NCBI GenBank assembly: GCA_937146645.1 | Contig: CAKZRQ010000059.1 | Location: 1 to 44,150 of the forward strand | Source of the DNA: an uncultured Cyclobacteriaceae bacterium | Lineage (GTDB): Bacteria > Bacteroidota > Bacteroidia > Cytophagales > Cyclobacteriaceae | Length of the DNA stretch: 44,150 nucleotides | Direction: 5' to 3' | In this document: one piece after another, positions 8,617-17,471 of the stretch | Layout of the letters: each line of letters begins with the position of its first letter | Position numbering within the stretch: the stretch's first letter is position 1 | Position numbers and translations under genes: made by a program | The notes under the pieces: generated by a model | Databases searched by the model: none | Told to the model about the DNA's origin: nothing | Seen by the model: only the letters and a program-made list of their open reading frames with translations

Positions 8617-11600
8617 ATGAGAAAGCGATTTTCAATTGGACTGATGGCTATGCTGGCTTCAGTCTTTTTACTTCCTGATTTTTCCCAAGCCCAGGAAGCA
8701 CCCGATTCTACTGTTTATAATGCCCTGGAATGGCGGCTTGTTGGACCATTCAGAGGTGGTCGTGCCGATGCGGTGACTGGAGTTCCCGGTAGTACTACGA
8801 ATTACTATTTTGCCTCTACAGGCGGTGGTATCTGGAAGACCTATGATTCCGGCCGAACCTGGCAACCCATGTCCGATGGTTTCTTTGGGGGCTCCATGGG
8901 ATCTGTGGCAGTTGCAGCAAGTGATACGGCAGTAGTCTATGCTGGTGGTGGTGAGAAAACTGTTCGAGGTAATGTTTCTTTCGGTCATGGAATCTGGAAG
9001 AGTACCGATGCCGGAGAAACCTGGGCAAGAGCAGGTATGGATAAAAGTCGCTTTGTGGCGCGCCTAAGAATCCATCCAGAAAATCCAGATGTCGTTTATG
9101 CTGCTGTCTTAGGAGATATTTTTAAGCCTGATCCAACCCGAGGCGTCTATAAGACTACCGATGGAGGAGAGACCTGGGAGCAGCTTCTATTTACTAATGA
9201 TAAGGCGGGTGCAGTGGATTTGATTTTATCGCCCGATGATCCGGAGACTATTTATGCATCCACTTGGGAATTGCAGCGAACACCTTATAGTCTATCCAGT
9301 GGCGGCCCCGGTTCAGGTCTATTTAAGTCCACTGATGGTGGACAAAGCTGGGAAGATCTAACTGAAAAGGAAGGCTTCCCAACAGGAATACTGGGGATTA
9401 TTGGTATCACGGTTTCTCCAGTTAATTCAGATCGTCTGTACGCGATTGTAGAAAATGAGAATGGAGGCGTGTTCACTTCTTTGGATGCTGGAGAGACCTG
9501 GGAAAAGGTCAATGAAGATCGAAACCTACGGCAGAGAGCCTGGTATTATTCCAGAATCTATGCGGATACGCAGGATGAGGAGACGGTTTATGTGATGAAT
9601 GTGAGCTACCACAAATCCACGGATGGAGGTAAGACTTTCAAAGGATCCAATGCTCCACATGGTGATCATCATGACCTTTGGATCGATCCAGAAAATAATC
9701 AAAGAATGATCATCGCCGATGATGGCGGGGCTCAGGTTTCCGAAGATGGAGGAAAGAGTTGGACTACTTATATGAACCAACCCACTTCGCAATTTTATAG
9801 GGTCACTACAGACAATAGTTTCCCATACAGAATTTATGGAGCGCAGCAGGATAATTCCACAGTGAGAATCCGTCACAGAAACGATGGCGGTGGAATTACC
9901 GAGAATGACTGGGAGCCTTCAGCAGGTGGCGAAAGTGGCTGGCTGGCCCCAGATCCAGATAATAATGACATCGTTTATGGAGGTTCTTACGGTGGCTTTC
10001 TGACTAGAGTAGATCATGATCGCGGAACTCGAAGAGCAGTCAATGTGTATCCAAACAATCCCATGGGTCATGGTGCTGAAGACATGAAATATAGATTCCA
10101 GTGGAACTTCCCAATTTTCTTCAGTCCTCATGATTCTGATCTTCTTTATACGACCAGTAACAGATTCCACAGATCTACAAATGAGGGTCAAAGCTGGGAA
10201 GTATTCTCTCCTGATCTTACAAGGAATGACCCAAGTAAGTTAGGTCCATCTGGTGGACCTATTACAAAGGATAACACGGGGGTAGAATACTATGCAACCA
10301 TTTTCACAGCGGATGAATCCCCACTCCAGCAAGGAATAATTTGGGCTGGATCTGATGATGGTTTGGTTCATGTGACCACTGATAATGGTGAAACCTGGAA
10401 TAATGTTACTCCAGCAGATCTTCCAGAATGGCTTCAGATTAACAGTATCGAAGCAAGTCCATTCGATCCTGCAGAGGCTTACTTTGCAGCAACAGGTTAT
10501 AAGATGGGCAACTATGAGCCGTATTTATATAAGACTAGTGACTACGGAAAAAGCTGGACTAAAATCACTAATGGTATTGATTCCGAGCATTTCACTAGAG
10601 TCATCAGAACTGACCCTGAGATGAGAGGAATGCTTTATGCTGGAACAGAAACTGCCATGTATTATTCAAAAGACGATGGGGCGAATTGGCACTCCTTACA
10701 ATTGAATTTACCAACCGTTCCAATTACCGACTTGGCTGTAAAGGATAATAATCTTATCGCTGCCACTCAAGGTCGATCTTTCTGGATTATCGATGATTTG
10801 ACCGTTTTGCATCAAGCTTCAAATGACATTAAGGATAAGTCACTTCATGTTTATAAGCCGATGGACACCTATCGAATGGGCGGTTCAAGTCGTAAGAGTA
10901 AAACTTCTGGTACCAATCGTGCAGGGGGTGCTTTGGTTTACTATTACATTCAGGACACTGCTCAAGAGGAGTTAAAGATTGAGTTCATGGATGCTGGTGG
11001 AGATGTTATCAAAACCTTCTCTACCAAAGGCGTGAACGGTGATACTTTGAAAGTTAAAGCTGGTAGCAACTTGTTCAATTGGAATCTTGCAGTAGATGAT
11101 GCTGAAGGTTTTGATGATTTGATCATGTGGGCTGGTAATCTAAGAGGTCCAAGAGTTCCTCCGGGAATGTACTCTGTAAAAATTACGCACGATGGAAATT
11201 CAGAAGAGCAAGAATTCGAAGTCTTGGCTGATCCGAGATACGAGTCTACCCAAGAGGATTTAGAAGCTCAATATGAATTTATGCTAGGAGTACGTGATAA
11301 GCTCACTGAGACTCATCGTACGATCAAGTTGATTCGAAATTATCGTTCTGAGTTGGATAGTCTGGAGTCTAAGCCGGCTAACCTTGATGAGATTCAGAAG
11401 AGCTTAACTGAAATAGAGGAGACTTTGTATCAGACCAAGAATAAGAGCCGTCAGGATCCATTGAACTTCCCAATTCGCTTAAATAATAAATTAGCTCATT
11501 TGAATTCGATCGTTGGGGCTGGAAGTTATAAGCCCACTGATCAGTCAGTAGAGGTTCGTGATGAATTGGTCGAAAAGATTGATGTCCAACTTGCTGAATT

Positions 11601-11679
11601 CAGAAGAATAGAATCTGAAGAGATTTCAAAACTCTTGAATATTGAAGAGATGCGGATGCAACTCGATGAAAAGAAATAA
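8617..11679 (+). CDS. Exported Asp-box beta-propeller protein (VPS10/sortilin-like, glycosyl-hydrolase-like)
   Basis: About 1020 residues with a Sec signal peptide (MRKRF, hydrophobic core, then SQAQ). I chose the ATG at 8617; a TTG nine codons earlier would give an implausible polar extension. Around eleven Asp-box motifs (S/T-x-D-x-G-x-T/S-W, for example STDAGETW, TTDGGETW, SEDGGKSW, TTDNGETW) run through the first 700 residues, as in VPS10/BNR beta-propellers. The last 200 or so residues hold an Ig-like strand region (PPGMYSVKITHDG) and a helical, probably coiled segment. No T9SS tail is seen, so periplasmic or outer-membrane-associated location is likely. Annotations of this family as glycosyl hydrolase rest on the fold; no catalytic activity can be read here. 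Confidence 0.88.
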   Translation: MRKRFSIGLMAMLASVFLLPDFSQAQEAPDSTVYNALEWRLVGPFRGGRADAVTGVPGSTTNYYFASTGGGIWKTYDSGRTWQPMSDGFFGGSMGSVAVAASDTAVVYAGGGEKTVRGNVSFGHGIWKSTDAGETWARAGMDKSRFVARLRIHPENPDVVYAAVLGDIFKPDPTRGVYKTTDGGETWEQLLFTNDKAGAVDLILSPDDPETIYASTWELQRTPYSLSSGGPGSGLFKSTDGGQSWEDLTEKEGFPTGILGIIGITVSPVNSDRLYAIVENENGGVFTSLDAGETWEKVNEDRNLRQRAWYYSRIYADTQDEETVYVMNVSYHKSTDGGKTFKGSNAPHGDHHDLWIDPENNQRMIIADDGGAQVSEDGGKSWTTYMNQPTSQFYRVTTDNSFPYRIYGAQQDNSTVRIRHRNDGGGITENDWEPSAGGESGWLAPDPDNNDIVYGGSYGGFLTRVDHDRGTRRAVNVYPNNPMGHGAEDMKYRFQWNFPIFFSPHDSDLLYTTSNRFHRSTNEGQSWEVFSPDLTRNDPSKLGPSGGPITKDNTGVEYYATIFTADESPLQQGIIWAGSDDGLVHVTTDNGETWNNVTPADLPEWLQINSIEASPFDPAEAYFAATGYKMGNYEPYLYKTSDYGKSWTKITNGIDSEHFTRVIRTDPEMRGMLYAGTETAMYYSKDDGANWHSLQLNLPTVPITDLAVKDNNLIAATQGRSFWIIDDLTVLHQASNDIKDKSLHVYKPMDTYRMGGSSRKSKTSGTNRAGGALVYYYIQDTAQEELKIEFMDAGGDVIKTFSTKGVNGDTLKVKAGSNLFNWNLAVDDAEGFDDLIMWAGNLRGPRVPPGMYSVKITHDGNSEEQEFEVLADPRYESTQEDLEAQYEFMLGVRDKLTETHRTIKLIRNYRSELDSLESKPANLDEIQKSLTEIEETLYQTKNKSRQDPLNFPIRLNNKLAHLNSIVGAGSYKPTDQSVEVRDELVEKIDVQLAEFRRIESEEISKLLNIEEMRMQLDEKK

Positions 11680-11698
11680 ATAATTTGATTTAAAAGGG

Positions 11699-11726
11699 AG
11701 GCCTGAACTTTAGTTCAGGCCTTTTC
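11699..11726 (+). terminator. Terminator between convergent genes
   Basis: AGGCCTGAAC pairs perfectly with GTTCAGGCCT around a four-base loop, followed by TTTTCTCTTT. The stop codon of the convergent rhomboid gene lies 4 bp beyond the tail, so the element sits between both 3' ends and may act in both directions. Confidence 0.85.
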
Positions 11727-11729
11727 TCT

Positions 11730-12359
11730 TTAAAACGGTCTCCAGCTCAGAATCTGATCGATAAAATCCAACCCACTGCTTGGAGAGATGATCAAGACAA
11801 AAGCCACTCCCATCAAAGCCCCATAGAGGTGCGCATCATGATTGATATTGTCGCCACCGGCTTTCCCTTTGGTATAGGAGTAAATTAGAAAAAGAACACC
11901 TAGAATAAATCCCGGAAGGCAGATAATCCCGAAAAGGCAAATATCTGAAAGAGGTAAGATCACGATACTCGCAAACACTGTGGCTGAGGTTCCGCCTGAA
12001 GCTCCAAGAGCCCGATAAAACTGATTATCTTGATTTTTTAGATAAGTAGGGATGTCTGAAATGATGATTGCCAGAATGTAAAAAAGGATGAAAATTATAT
12101 TTCCCGAAAGGTCTCCAAATTTATAGGCCAGCCACTGTTCTACCACTCTACCGAAAAAGTAGAAAGTGAACATATTGAAAAGGAGATGAACATAATCCTT
12201 ATGGATAAATCCGGAGAGGATGAAACGATCCCATTGCCCCCGATTCTTAATCTGGTAAGGTGTGAACATCCATCGATCGATAAATTCAGGTCGATTGAAA
12301 CCAAGTAGGCTGGTTCCAACCGTGATAATTATGATGATGACCGTAAGTGAAATGTCCAT
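11730..12359 (-). CDS. Rhomboid-family intramembrane serine protease
   Basis: A 209-residue polytopic membrane protein. The catalytic dyad is visible: Ser121 in GASGGTSA and His177 in HDAHLYGALMG. The HLLFNMFTFYFFG segment (residues 58-70) matches the conserved His/Asn region that stabilises the oxyanion. Roughly five to six hydrophobic segments can be counted, close to the basic six-helix rhomboid core. It would cleave substrates within the inner membrane; the substrates are unknown. Its start is one base after the end of the polyprenyl synthase gene, so translation is probably coupled. It is the last gene of the eight-gene minus-strand run. Confidence 0.93.
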   Translation of the reverse strand: MDISLTVIIIIITVGTSLLGFNRPEFIDRWMFTPYQIKNRGQWDRFILSGFIHKDYVHLLFNMFTFYFFGRVVEQWLAYKFGDLSGNIIFILFYILAIIISDIPTYLKNQDNQFYRALGASGGTSATVFASIVILPLSDICLFGIICLPGFILGVLFLIYSYTKGKAGGDNINHDAHLYGALMGVAFVLIISPSSGLDFIDQILSWRPF

Positions 12360-12360
12360 T

Positions 12361-13347
12361 CTATCTTTCCCGGTGCACTAGTTTTCGAGCTACTCCTTCC
12401 AGAGCATCGAAGAACTCCTGGTTTTTGAAAGTTATTTCACCAAGAGATTCGAATGCCTTATCGAAGTAGCCATTCATCTTCTCCTCTGTCAATTCCTTTA
12501 TGCCCAAAGAATAATAGATTTTGGTTACGGCGGCAACTTTCTCTTCCTTATCGAATTCTTTTTTTGCCAGCCACTGATTCAGCTCTTCAGCATTTTGGCC
12601 TTCGGCCAATTCTAAAGCTTTTATCAATAGATAAGTCTTCTTGTTTGAGATAATATCTCCACCGACTTGTTTACCAAATTTGCTTTGGTCAGCAAAGACA
12701 TCCAGTAAATCATCCTTTAGCTGAAAACCTACTCCTATGTTCACACCAAAGGCATAAAGCCGATCGATATCTTCTTGATCTGCATCCGCCAGAACCGCGC
12801 CTAATTTCAGGGCGAAACCAAGTAGAACGGCCGTTTTGAGTCGAATCATATCCAGATACTCTGCATCGGATACAGTATCTCGACTTTCGAAATTCATGTC
12901 GAATTGCTGGCCTTCGCATACCTCAGCTGCGGTTTGGTTGAAGTCCCGAATGATTTGTTTGAGTTTGTCCGAAGGACTATTCAGGAGCAAGTCATAGGCC
13001 CGAACCAACATTACATCACCAGAAAGAATGGCGATGTTATCATTCCACTTCTCGTGGACAGTGGGCTTTCCTCTTCTGATCGGGGCCTCATCCATGATGT
13101 CATCATGCATCAAAGTGAAATTATGAAAGACTTCAACAGCCGCAGCCTGCGGAAGGATAGTCTCCACATCGGATTTATACATACCATAAGACAAGAGGCT
13201 AAGGACGGGTCGAATCCTTTTGCCACCAAGGCTTAAAATGTAGGTGAGAGGTTCGTAAAGTTCTTGGGGTGATTGTCCAAAATCAGCTTCTGAGAGAAAC
13301 TTCTCTAATTTCTCGAGAAGATCAGAAGCGAGTTCTTTTTTCGTCAT
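12361..13347 (-). CDS. Polyprenyl diphosphate synthase
   Basis: About 328 residues from the ATG at 13347, which I prefer because it gives the normal family length; an ATG 36 bp upstream is possible. All-trans prenyltransferase motifs are present: GGKRIRP at 41-47, first aspartate-rich motif DDIMD at 82-86 and second DDLLD at 212-216. The enzyme condenses isopentenyl diphosphate onto an allylic diphosphate. Phe77, five residues before the first motif, is the position known to limit chain length in archaeal-type GGPP synthase, which hints at a short product for carotenoid or lipid synthesis. A menaquinone side-chain role cannot be excluded. The start overlaps the end of RNase R by 26 bp. Confidence 0.9.
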   Translation of the reverse strand: MTKKELASDLLEKLEKFLSEADFGQSPQELYEPLTYILSLGGKRIRPVLSLLSYGMYKSDVETILPQAAAVEVFHNFTLMHDDIMDEAPIRRGKPTVHEKWNDNIAILSGDVMLVRAYDLLLNSPSDKLKQIIRDFNQTAAEVCEGQQFDMNFESRDTVSDAEYLDMIRLKTAVLLGFALKLGAVLADADQEDIDRLYAFGVNIGVGFQLKDDLLDVFADQSKFGKQVGGDIISNKKTYLLIKALELAEGQNAEELNQWLAKKEFDKEEKVAAVTKIYYSLGIKELTEEKMNGYFDKAFESLGEITFKNQEFFDALEGVARKLVHRER

Positions 13348-15505
13348 TATTTGCAAATTCGAGGTCAATGGTTCTTCTGTCAATATCCGTATTAACTACA
13401 TTAACCATCACTTTGTCGCCTAATGTTATCATTTTTTTTGATCTCATACCGATTAGCCTCATGTTTTTCTCGTCGAAGTCATAGTAGTCATCATCCATTT
13501 CGCTGACTCTCACCATACCTTCGCATTTGGTTTCTGTGATTTCCACAAAGACTCCCCATTCACTCACTCCACTCACGATTCCCTCGTATTCTTTGTCCTC
13601 AGCAAGCGACATGAATTCCACCTGTTTGTATTTGATGGAAGCTCGCTCGGCATTCGCAGCATTCTTTTCCCGTTCTGAGGAATGCTCACATTTCTTTTCC
13701 CATGGCTCCGAGTCAGGTGATTTTCCATTGTCCAGATAATGCTCCAGAAGCCTGTGAACCATCATATCCGGATACCTTCTAATGGGAGAGGTGAAATGTG
13801 TGTAATGAGGAAAAGCTAGTCCAAAGTGTCCTTTGGGGTCGGTGGTATATTTTGCTTTAGCCATGCTTCGGATCGCCAGTTGCTCAAGGACGTTTTGCTC
13901 AGGTTTACCCTGAATTTCTTCCATCAGCTGATTTAAAGCACTAGAAATTTTATTCTCATTTCCGATATTCATTTGGTGCCCAAAGCGCTTCGCAAAGTTT
14001 GAGAAGGTGTCCAGCTTATCCATATCCGGGCTGTCATGCGTCCTGTAAACGAAGGTATCCTTTCCCTGACGTTTATTGTAAATGAATTCGGCCACATATT
14101 TATTCGCTAGCAGCATAAATTCCTCGATCAGCTTATGGATGTCCTTACGCTCCTTTACCCTAAGTCGAAGCGGAGTCCCTTTCTCATCCAGCTGAAATTT
14201 TACCTCAACTGTTTCAAAATTCACAGCTCCATGCCCAAAGCGTTTCTTTCGGATTTTCTTGGCTAGAACATCCAATAATGTCAGCTCTTCGAAGTGATCT
14301 CCAGATTGATTGTCAATGTTCTCCTGGGCTTCTTCATAGGCAAATCTCCGATCTGAATGGATGACGGTTCGTCCTATCCAATGTTTGATGACATTCGCAT
14401 CTCTGTCCATTTCAAAAACACATGCAAAGGTCAATTTATCTTCATTTGGACGAAGTGAGCAAAGCCCATTACTTAGTCGCTCTGGAAGCATAGGAATCGT
14501 CCTGTCCACGAGATAGACTGAAGTGGCTCGATGATAAGCTTCTTTTTCGAGTGAAGTATTGGGCTTTACATAATGTGTGACATCAGCAATGTGAACACCG
14601 ACTTCCAGGTTTCCATTTGGTAAGACCTGATAGGAAATAGCGTCATCAAAGTCTTTCGCGTCAGCTGGATCTATTGTAAATGTCAACACATCACGATAGT
14701 CTTTTCTCTTTGCGATTTCCTTTTTCAGGATTTTGTCAGAAATCGATTCGGCTTCTTGATGAGGCTCTTGAGGATATTCAAAAGGCAACCCGAATTCCGC
14801 CATGATGGAATGTATTTCCACTTCATGTTCTCCGGCATTTCCAAGAACCTGAGTGACTTTTCCGGTGGGGTTCTTGTCTCCTTCTCGCCATTCCGTGAGT
14901 TTAACAACTACTTTTTCATTATGCTTTGCACCATTTAGCTCTCCTCTGTGCACAAAGATGTCTTTATGCATTTTCTTGAAATCAGGAACGACAAAGGCAA
15001 ATCGAGGAGAGATTTCTACCCGACCTACGAATTCATCTCGTTCTCGTTCGATAATTTCAAGGACTCTCCCTTCCGTTTTTCCACTTCTACCTTTTGTGGG
15101 AAAAACCATTACCCGAACCCGATCATGATGTAAAGCTTGTTTTAGATTCGCTTCTTTGACCATGATATCTCCATCCGTCTCGTCAGGATTATCCGGGATG
15201 ACAAAGGCGAATCTGGGATTCACAAAATCCACCTTTCCTTCAATGAACTCCGGATCTTTGGTGGATGAAAAGTAATTTCTTGGACTCTTTGAAAGCAGTC
15301 CAGCTTGAGCCAGCTTATGCAAAGCTGGTTCTACACCTCCTTTTGTTAAGGAGTCTCTGATTTCTAATTTCTTAATGAGTTGCTTCGCGTTGTACTGCTC
15401 ACCGTAGTGACCATCTAAAAATCGAAGCAATCTCTTCGATAGATCAGCCGAATTTTGACTCTTTCGGCTGCCTTGTTTTGTTGATTTTTTTCGTTTTCGT
15501 CCCAT
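13322..15505 (-). CDS. rnr: Ribonuclease R
   Basis: A 727-residue 3'-to-5' exoribonuclease of the RNB family. A basic N-terminus is followed by a winged-helix region (about residues 25-90), cold-shock OB domains, and the RNB catalytic domain with DPADAKDFDDAIS near residue 285, which holds the four metal-binding aspartates. A C-terminal S1 domain (EYEGIVSGVSEWGVFVEI) completes the usual order. It degrades structured RNA in the cytoplasm. The downstream prenyl synthase gene overlaps its 3' end, and an exonuclease of the DNA-polymerase-B type lies 67 bp upstream in the same direction. Confidence 0.96.
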   Translation of the reverse strand: MGRKRKKSTKQGSRKSQNSADLSKRLLRFLDGHYGEQYNAKQLIKKLEIRDSLTKGGVEPALHKLAQAGLLSKSPRNYFSSTKDPEFIEGKVDFVNPRFAFVIPDNPDETDGDIMVKEANLKQALHHDRVRVMVFPTKGRSGKTEGRVLEIIERERDEFVGRVEISPRFAFVVPDFKKMHKDIFVHRGELNGAKHNEKVVVKLTEWREGDKNPTGKVTQVLGNAGEHEVEIHSIMAEFGLPFEYPQEPHQEAESISDKILKKEIAKRKDYRDVLTFTIDPADAKDFDDAISYQVLPNGNLEVGVHIADVTHYVKPNTSLEKEAYHRATSVYLVDRTIPMLPERLSNGLCSLRPNEDKLTFACVFEMDRDANVIKHWIGRTVIHSDRRFAYEEAQENIDNQSGDHFEELTLLDVLAKKIRKKRFGHGAVNFETVEVKFQLDEKGTPLRLRVKERKDIHKLIEEFMLLANKYVAEFIYNKRQGKDTFVYRTHDSPDMDKLDTFSNFAKRFGHQMNIGNENKISSALNQLMEEIQGKPEQNVLEQLAIRSMAKAKYTTDPKGHFGLAFPHYTHFTSPIRRYPDMMVHRLLEHYLDNGKSPDSEPWEKKCEHSSEREKNAANAERASIKYKQVEFMSLAEDKEYEGIVSGVSEWGVFVEITETKCEGMVRVSEMDDDYYDFDEKNMRLIGMRSKKMITLGDKVMVNVVNTDIDRRTIDLEFANNDEKRTRF

Positions 15506-15572
15506 AAGGGCAATTTCTTTTAAGTAAAAATGAATCTTCTGATGTCAAAAAGAATCTGCTTTGCGAAAAGCT

Positions 15573-16301
15573 TTAATCCTCAATGGATATGACCTCCAGG
15601 GTGAATTGCTGAGGCTGAGGATTCATGGCCAGATAAACTCTGGCGGTGACTTCGACATCTCGAAGACAATATGTATTTATTTTATCCATATCCTTTTCGA
15701 TATGGAATGTGTGATTGACCTGACTTCCATCAAGGTCGTCTTTAGAAGAAGGAATACCAAACACGGACGCTAGTAATTCCAGCCTCGTGTAATGTTTATA
15801 ATCTCCAAACTTCCATAATTCCAGGGTGTCAAGATGCCTGATTTCCCAGGGCTTTTTTCCTGCCATTTGCAGGGGTTCTGGGAGCGATATCCCATTGATT
15901 AGCATCCTTCTGCTAAGGTATGGAAAATCAAATTCCTTACCATTATGTGCACAGAGTGTCCAGTTTTTCTTTCCGAGCAAAGCCTTGAAGTCTTCCAAAA
16001 GTTCCTTTTCCGATGGATCAGAAAAAACCTTTGTTCTTAGACTTATGCGTTCTTCTTCCTGGTCTACGACCAAATATCCCACCCCAATACTGATTACCTG
16101 ACCAAACTCCGCGTAAATTCCTGCGCGTTCAAAATACTTCGAACCGGGATCGTAATCTGCCTCGGTTTTAGATAAAAGCTTTTCTTTTTTCAGCCATTCG
16201 TCCCTAATTCTTTCAGGGACCTTATCGATTGATTCATGGCCAGAAGCCGTTTCAATGTCTAAAAATAGAATATCGCTTAAGCCTTCTAAAAAATCTGCCA
16301 T
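15573..16301 (-). CDS. Predicted 3'-5' exonuclease (PolB-like, DEDDy type)
   Basis: A 242-residue RNase H-fold nuclease of the DNA_pol_B_exo2 type. Exo I is FLDIET (Asp15, Glu17), Exo II is the HNGKEFDFPYL segment in mid-protein, and Exo III is YCLRDVEV near residue 213, the YxxxD form of the DEDDy group. All four acidic metal ligands are present, so it should be active on DNA or RNA ends; the substrate is unknown. It follows the conserved hypothetical gene by 10 bp and precedes RNase R by 67 bp, so the run encodes two 3'-5' exonucleases in succession. Confidence 0.9.
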   Translation of the reverse strand: MADFLEGLSDILFLDIETASGHESIDKVPERIRDEWLKKEKLLSKTEADYDPGSKYFERAGIYAEFGQVISIGVGYLVVDQEEERISLRTKVFSDPSEKELLEDFKALLGKKNWTLCAHNGKEFDFPYLSRRMLINGISLPEPLQMAGKKPWEIRHLDTLELWKFGDYKHYTRLELLASVFGIPSSKDDLDGSQVNHTFHIEKDMDKINTYCLRDVEVTARVYLAMNPQPQQFTLEVISIED

Positions 16302-16311
16302 AAGCTAAAAG

Positions 16312-16713
16312 TTAGGAATGCAGCACCCCTTTCATACCTAGTTCCGGAATCATCCGGATTAATGATGGGTCAAAGCTGCCTGGGGTAAAGATAAACTTTT
16401 TATCAAAAATCTGATCCAAGATATAATAGCTCACCCAGAACTCATTGGTCAAAACAAAGACTGCGGGATCAATGGGCTCGATTCGCGCGTATTCCTGAGC
16501 ACCAAGCTCCTTTAAATGATGTCGGAGTGTGGAGGTCTTGCGAGATTCCCCATCTACCTCCCCATAGCCTCTTGAGTTAATCAGGATAGTATTCAACTCA
16601 ATAAGATTCAGATTGAGGATATATAAAGCCCAGTTAGCTTCTCCTTTCTCTTCCTCCTGAACTATGGCAAGTTTTACTCCTGTGACTTCTGGAAATTCTA
16701 TGTCTTTCTTCAT
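16312..16713 (-). CDS. Conserved hypothetical protein
   Basis: A 133-residue soluble protein that I cannot assign. There is no signal peptide and no membrane segment. Visible features are an N-terminal KKDIEFPEV start, a central basic patch (SRKTSTLRHHLKEL) and a hydrophobic beta-rich second half ending in a GMKGVL motif. I recall similar proteins, sometimes misannotated as tRNA synthetase subunits, across Bacteroidota. The start codon overlaps the stop of the upstream DUF6090 gene by 4 bp (ATGA), so it is translationally coupled to a membrane protein while preceding an exonuclease gene by 10 bp. Confidence 0.8.
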   Translation of the reverse strand: MKKDIEFPEVTGVKLAIVQEEEKGEANWALYILNLNLIELNTILINSRGYGEVDGESRKTSTLRHHLKELGAQEYARIEPIDPAVFVLTNEFWVSYYILDQIFDKKFIFTPGSFDPSLIRMIPELGMKGVLHS

Positions 16714-17432
16714 TCTTGCTCGAGTAATGCTCTAATCAACAGGCTTCTTTCTTTTAAGGTTTCCAATTCTTCCGTATGATCCATAAGCAGGGTAGAATGA
16801 TATGCTAAAACATTCTCGAATTGGGGGTCATTCATTAGGGCTTCATAGTTAGAGGGAAATTTACTTTCTCCGAATTTATCCGCATAGTATTCCATTGCTG
16901 AAATCGTCTGAATATGTCTATCAAGGACTTGCATCACTCGTGGGAACTCCCTAATTAACCTATCCTGTTCTTCAACGATATCCCGAGTCATCCCTTCCCA
17001 ACCGAATAATAAATTCTTTAAGGAATCACTCTTGAGTAAAAGAATATCTCCAGAGGCAATAGAGTTATTTAGAACACCATTTTGGGGATTAAAGGTCCAT
17101 ATGTTTCCAACGGTTGCACTCCATTTTCGCAATGAATCTTCCTTTGCCTCTTGGTAACGTTTCATATGATCGATTAGGCTAAAACTGCTGTAAATGGCAT
17201 TATTCTGATTATTTACTACTATTTGTATTTGATTTTGGTTGGACTCAAATTCTTTAATTAAATCCTTGGTAAGTCTGACTCTATCGTCATGTTCTTCTAA
17301 GCCCTGTATGAAGTTATTGATGCCAATGGCAATCAATATCCCAACCACCACCAAAAAGATCTCCCCAATTGCGTATTTGAGGTATTTAGAGTTCATATTT
17401 TCTCGTCTTAGTTTTCTTAAAAAGTTGAGCAT
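16710..17432 (-). CDS. DUF6090-type membrane-anchored protein (copy 2)
   Basis: A 240-residue protein with the DUF6090 layout: a short basic cytosolic start (MLNFLRKLRR), one transmembrane helix (about residues 24-41, IGEIFLVVVGILIAIGINN), then a roughly 195-residue helical domain on the far side of the membrane with heptad-like stretches. Function is not known for the family. The first 40 residues differ at only four positions from the neighbouring copy at 17472-18200, while the remainder is strongly diverged. The stop overlaps the next gene by 4 bp. The pair is probably a tandem duplication whose outer domains have specialised. Confidence 0.82.
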   Translation of the reverse strand: MLNFLRKLRRENMNSKYLKYAIGEIFLVVVGILIAIGINNFIQGLEEHDDRVRLTKDLIKEFESNQNQIQIVVNNQNNAIYSSFSLIDHMKRYQEAKEDSLRKWSATVGNIWTFNPQNGVLNNSIASGDILLLKSDSLKNLLFGWEGMTRDIVEEQDRLIREFPRVMQVLDRHIQTISAMEYYADKFGESKFPSNYEALMNDPQFENVLAYHSTLLMDHTEELETLKERSLLIRALLEQE

Positions 17433-17471
17433 ATGTTATTCCCATCCTTGAAGCCGATGGATGCTTTGGGT

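Noticed and set aside
9526..10191. Two antisense reading frames inside the Asp-box protein gene
   Set aside because: They mirror the repetitive Asp-box coding sequence and show no independent coding features.
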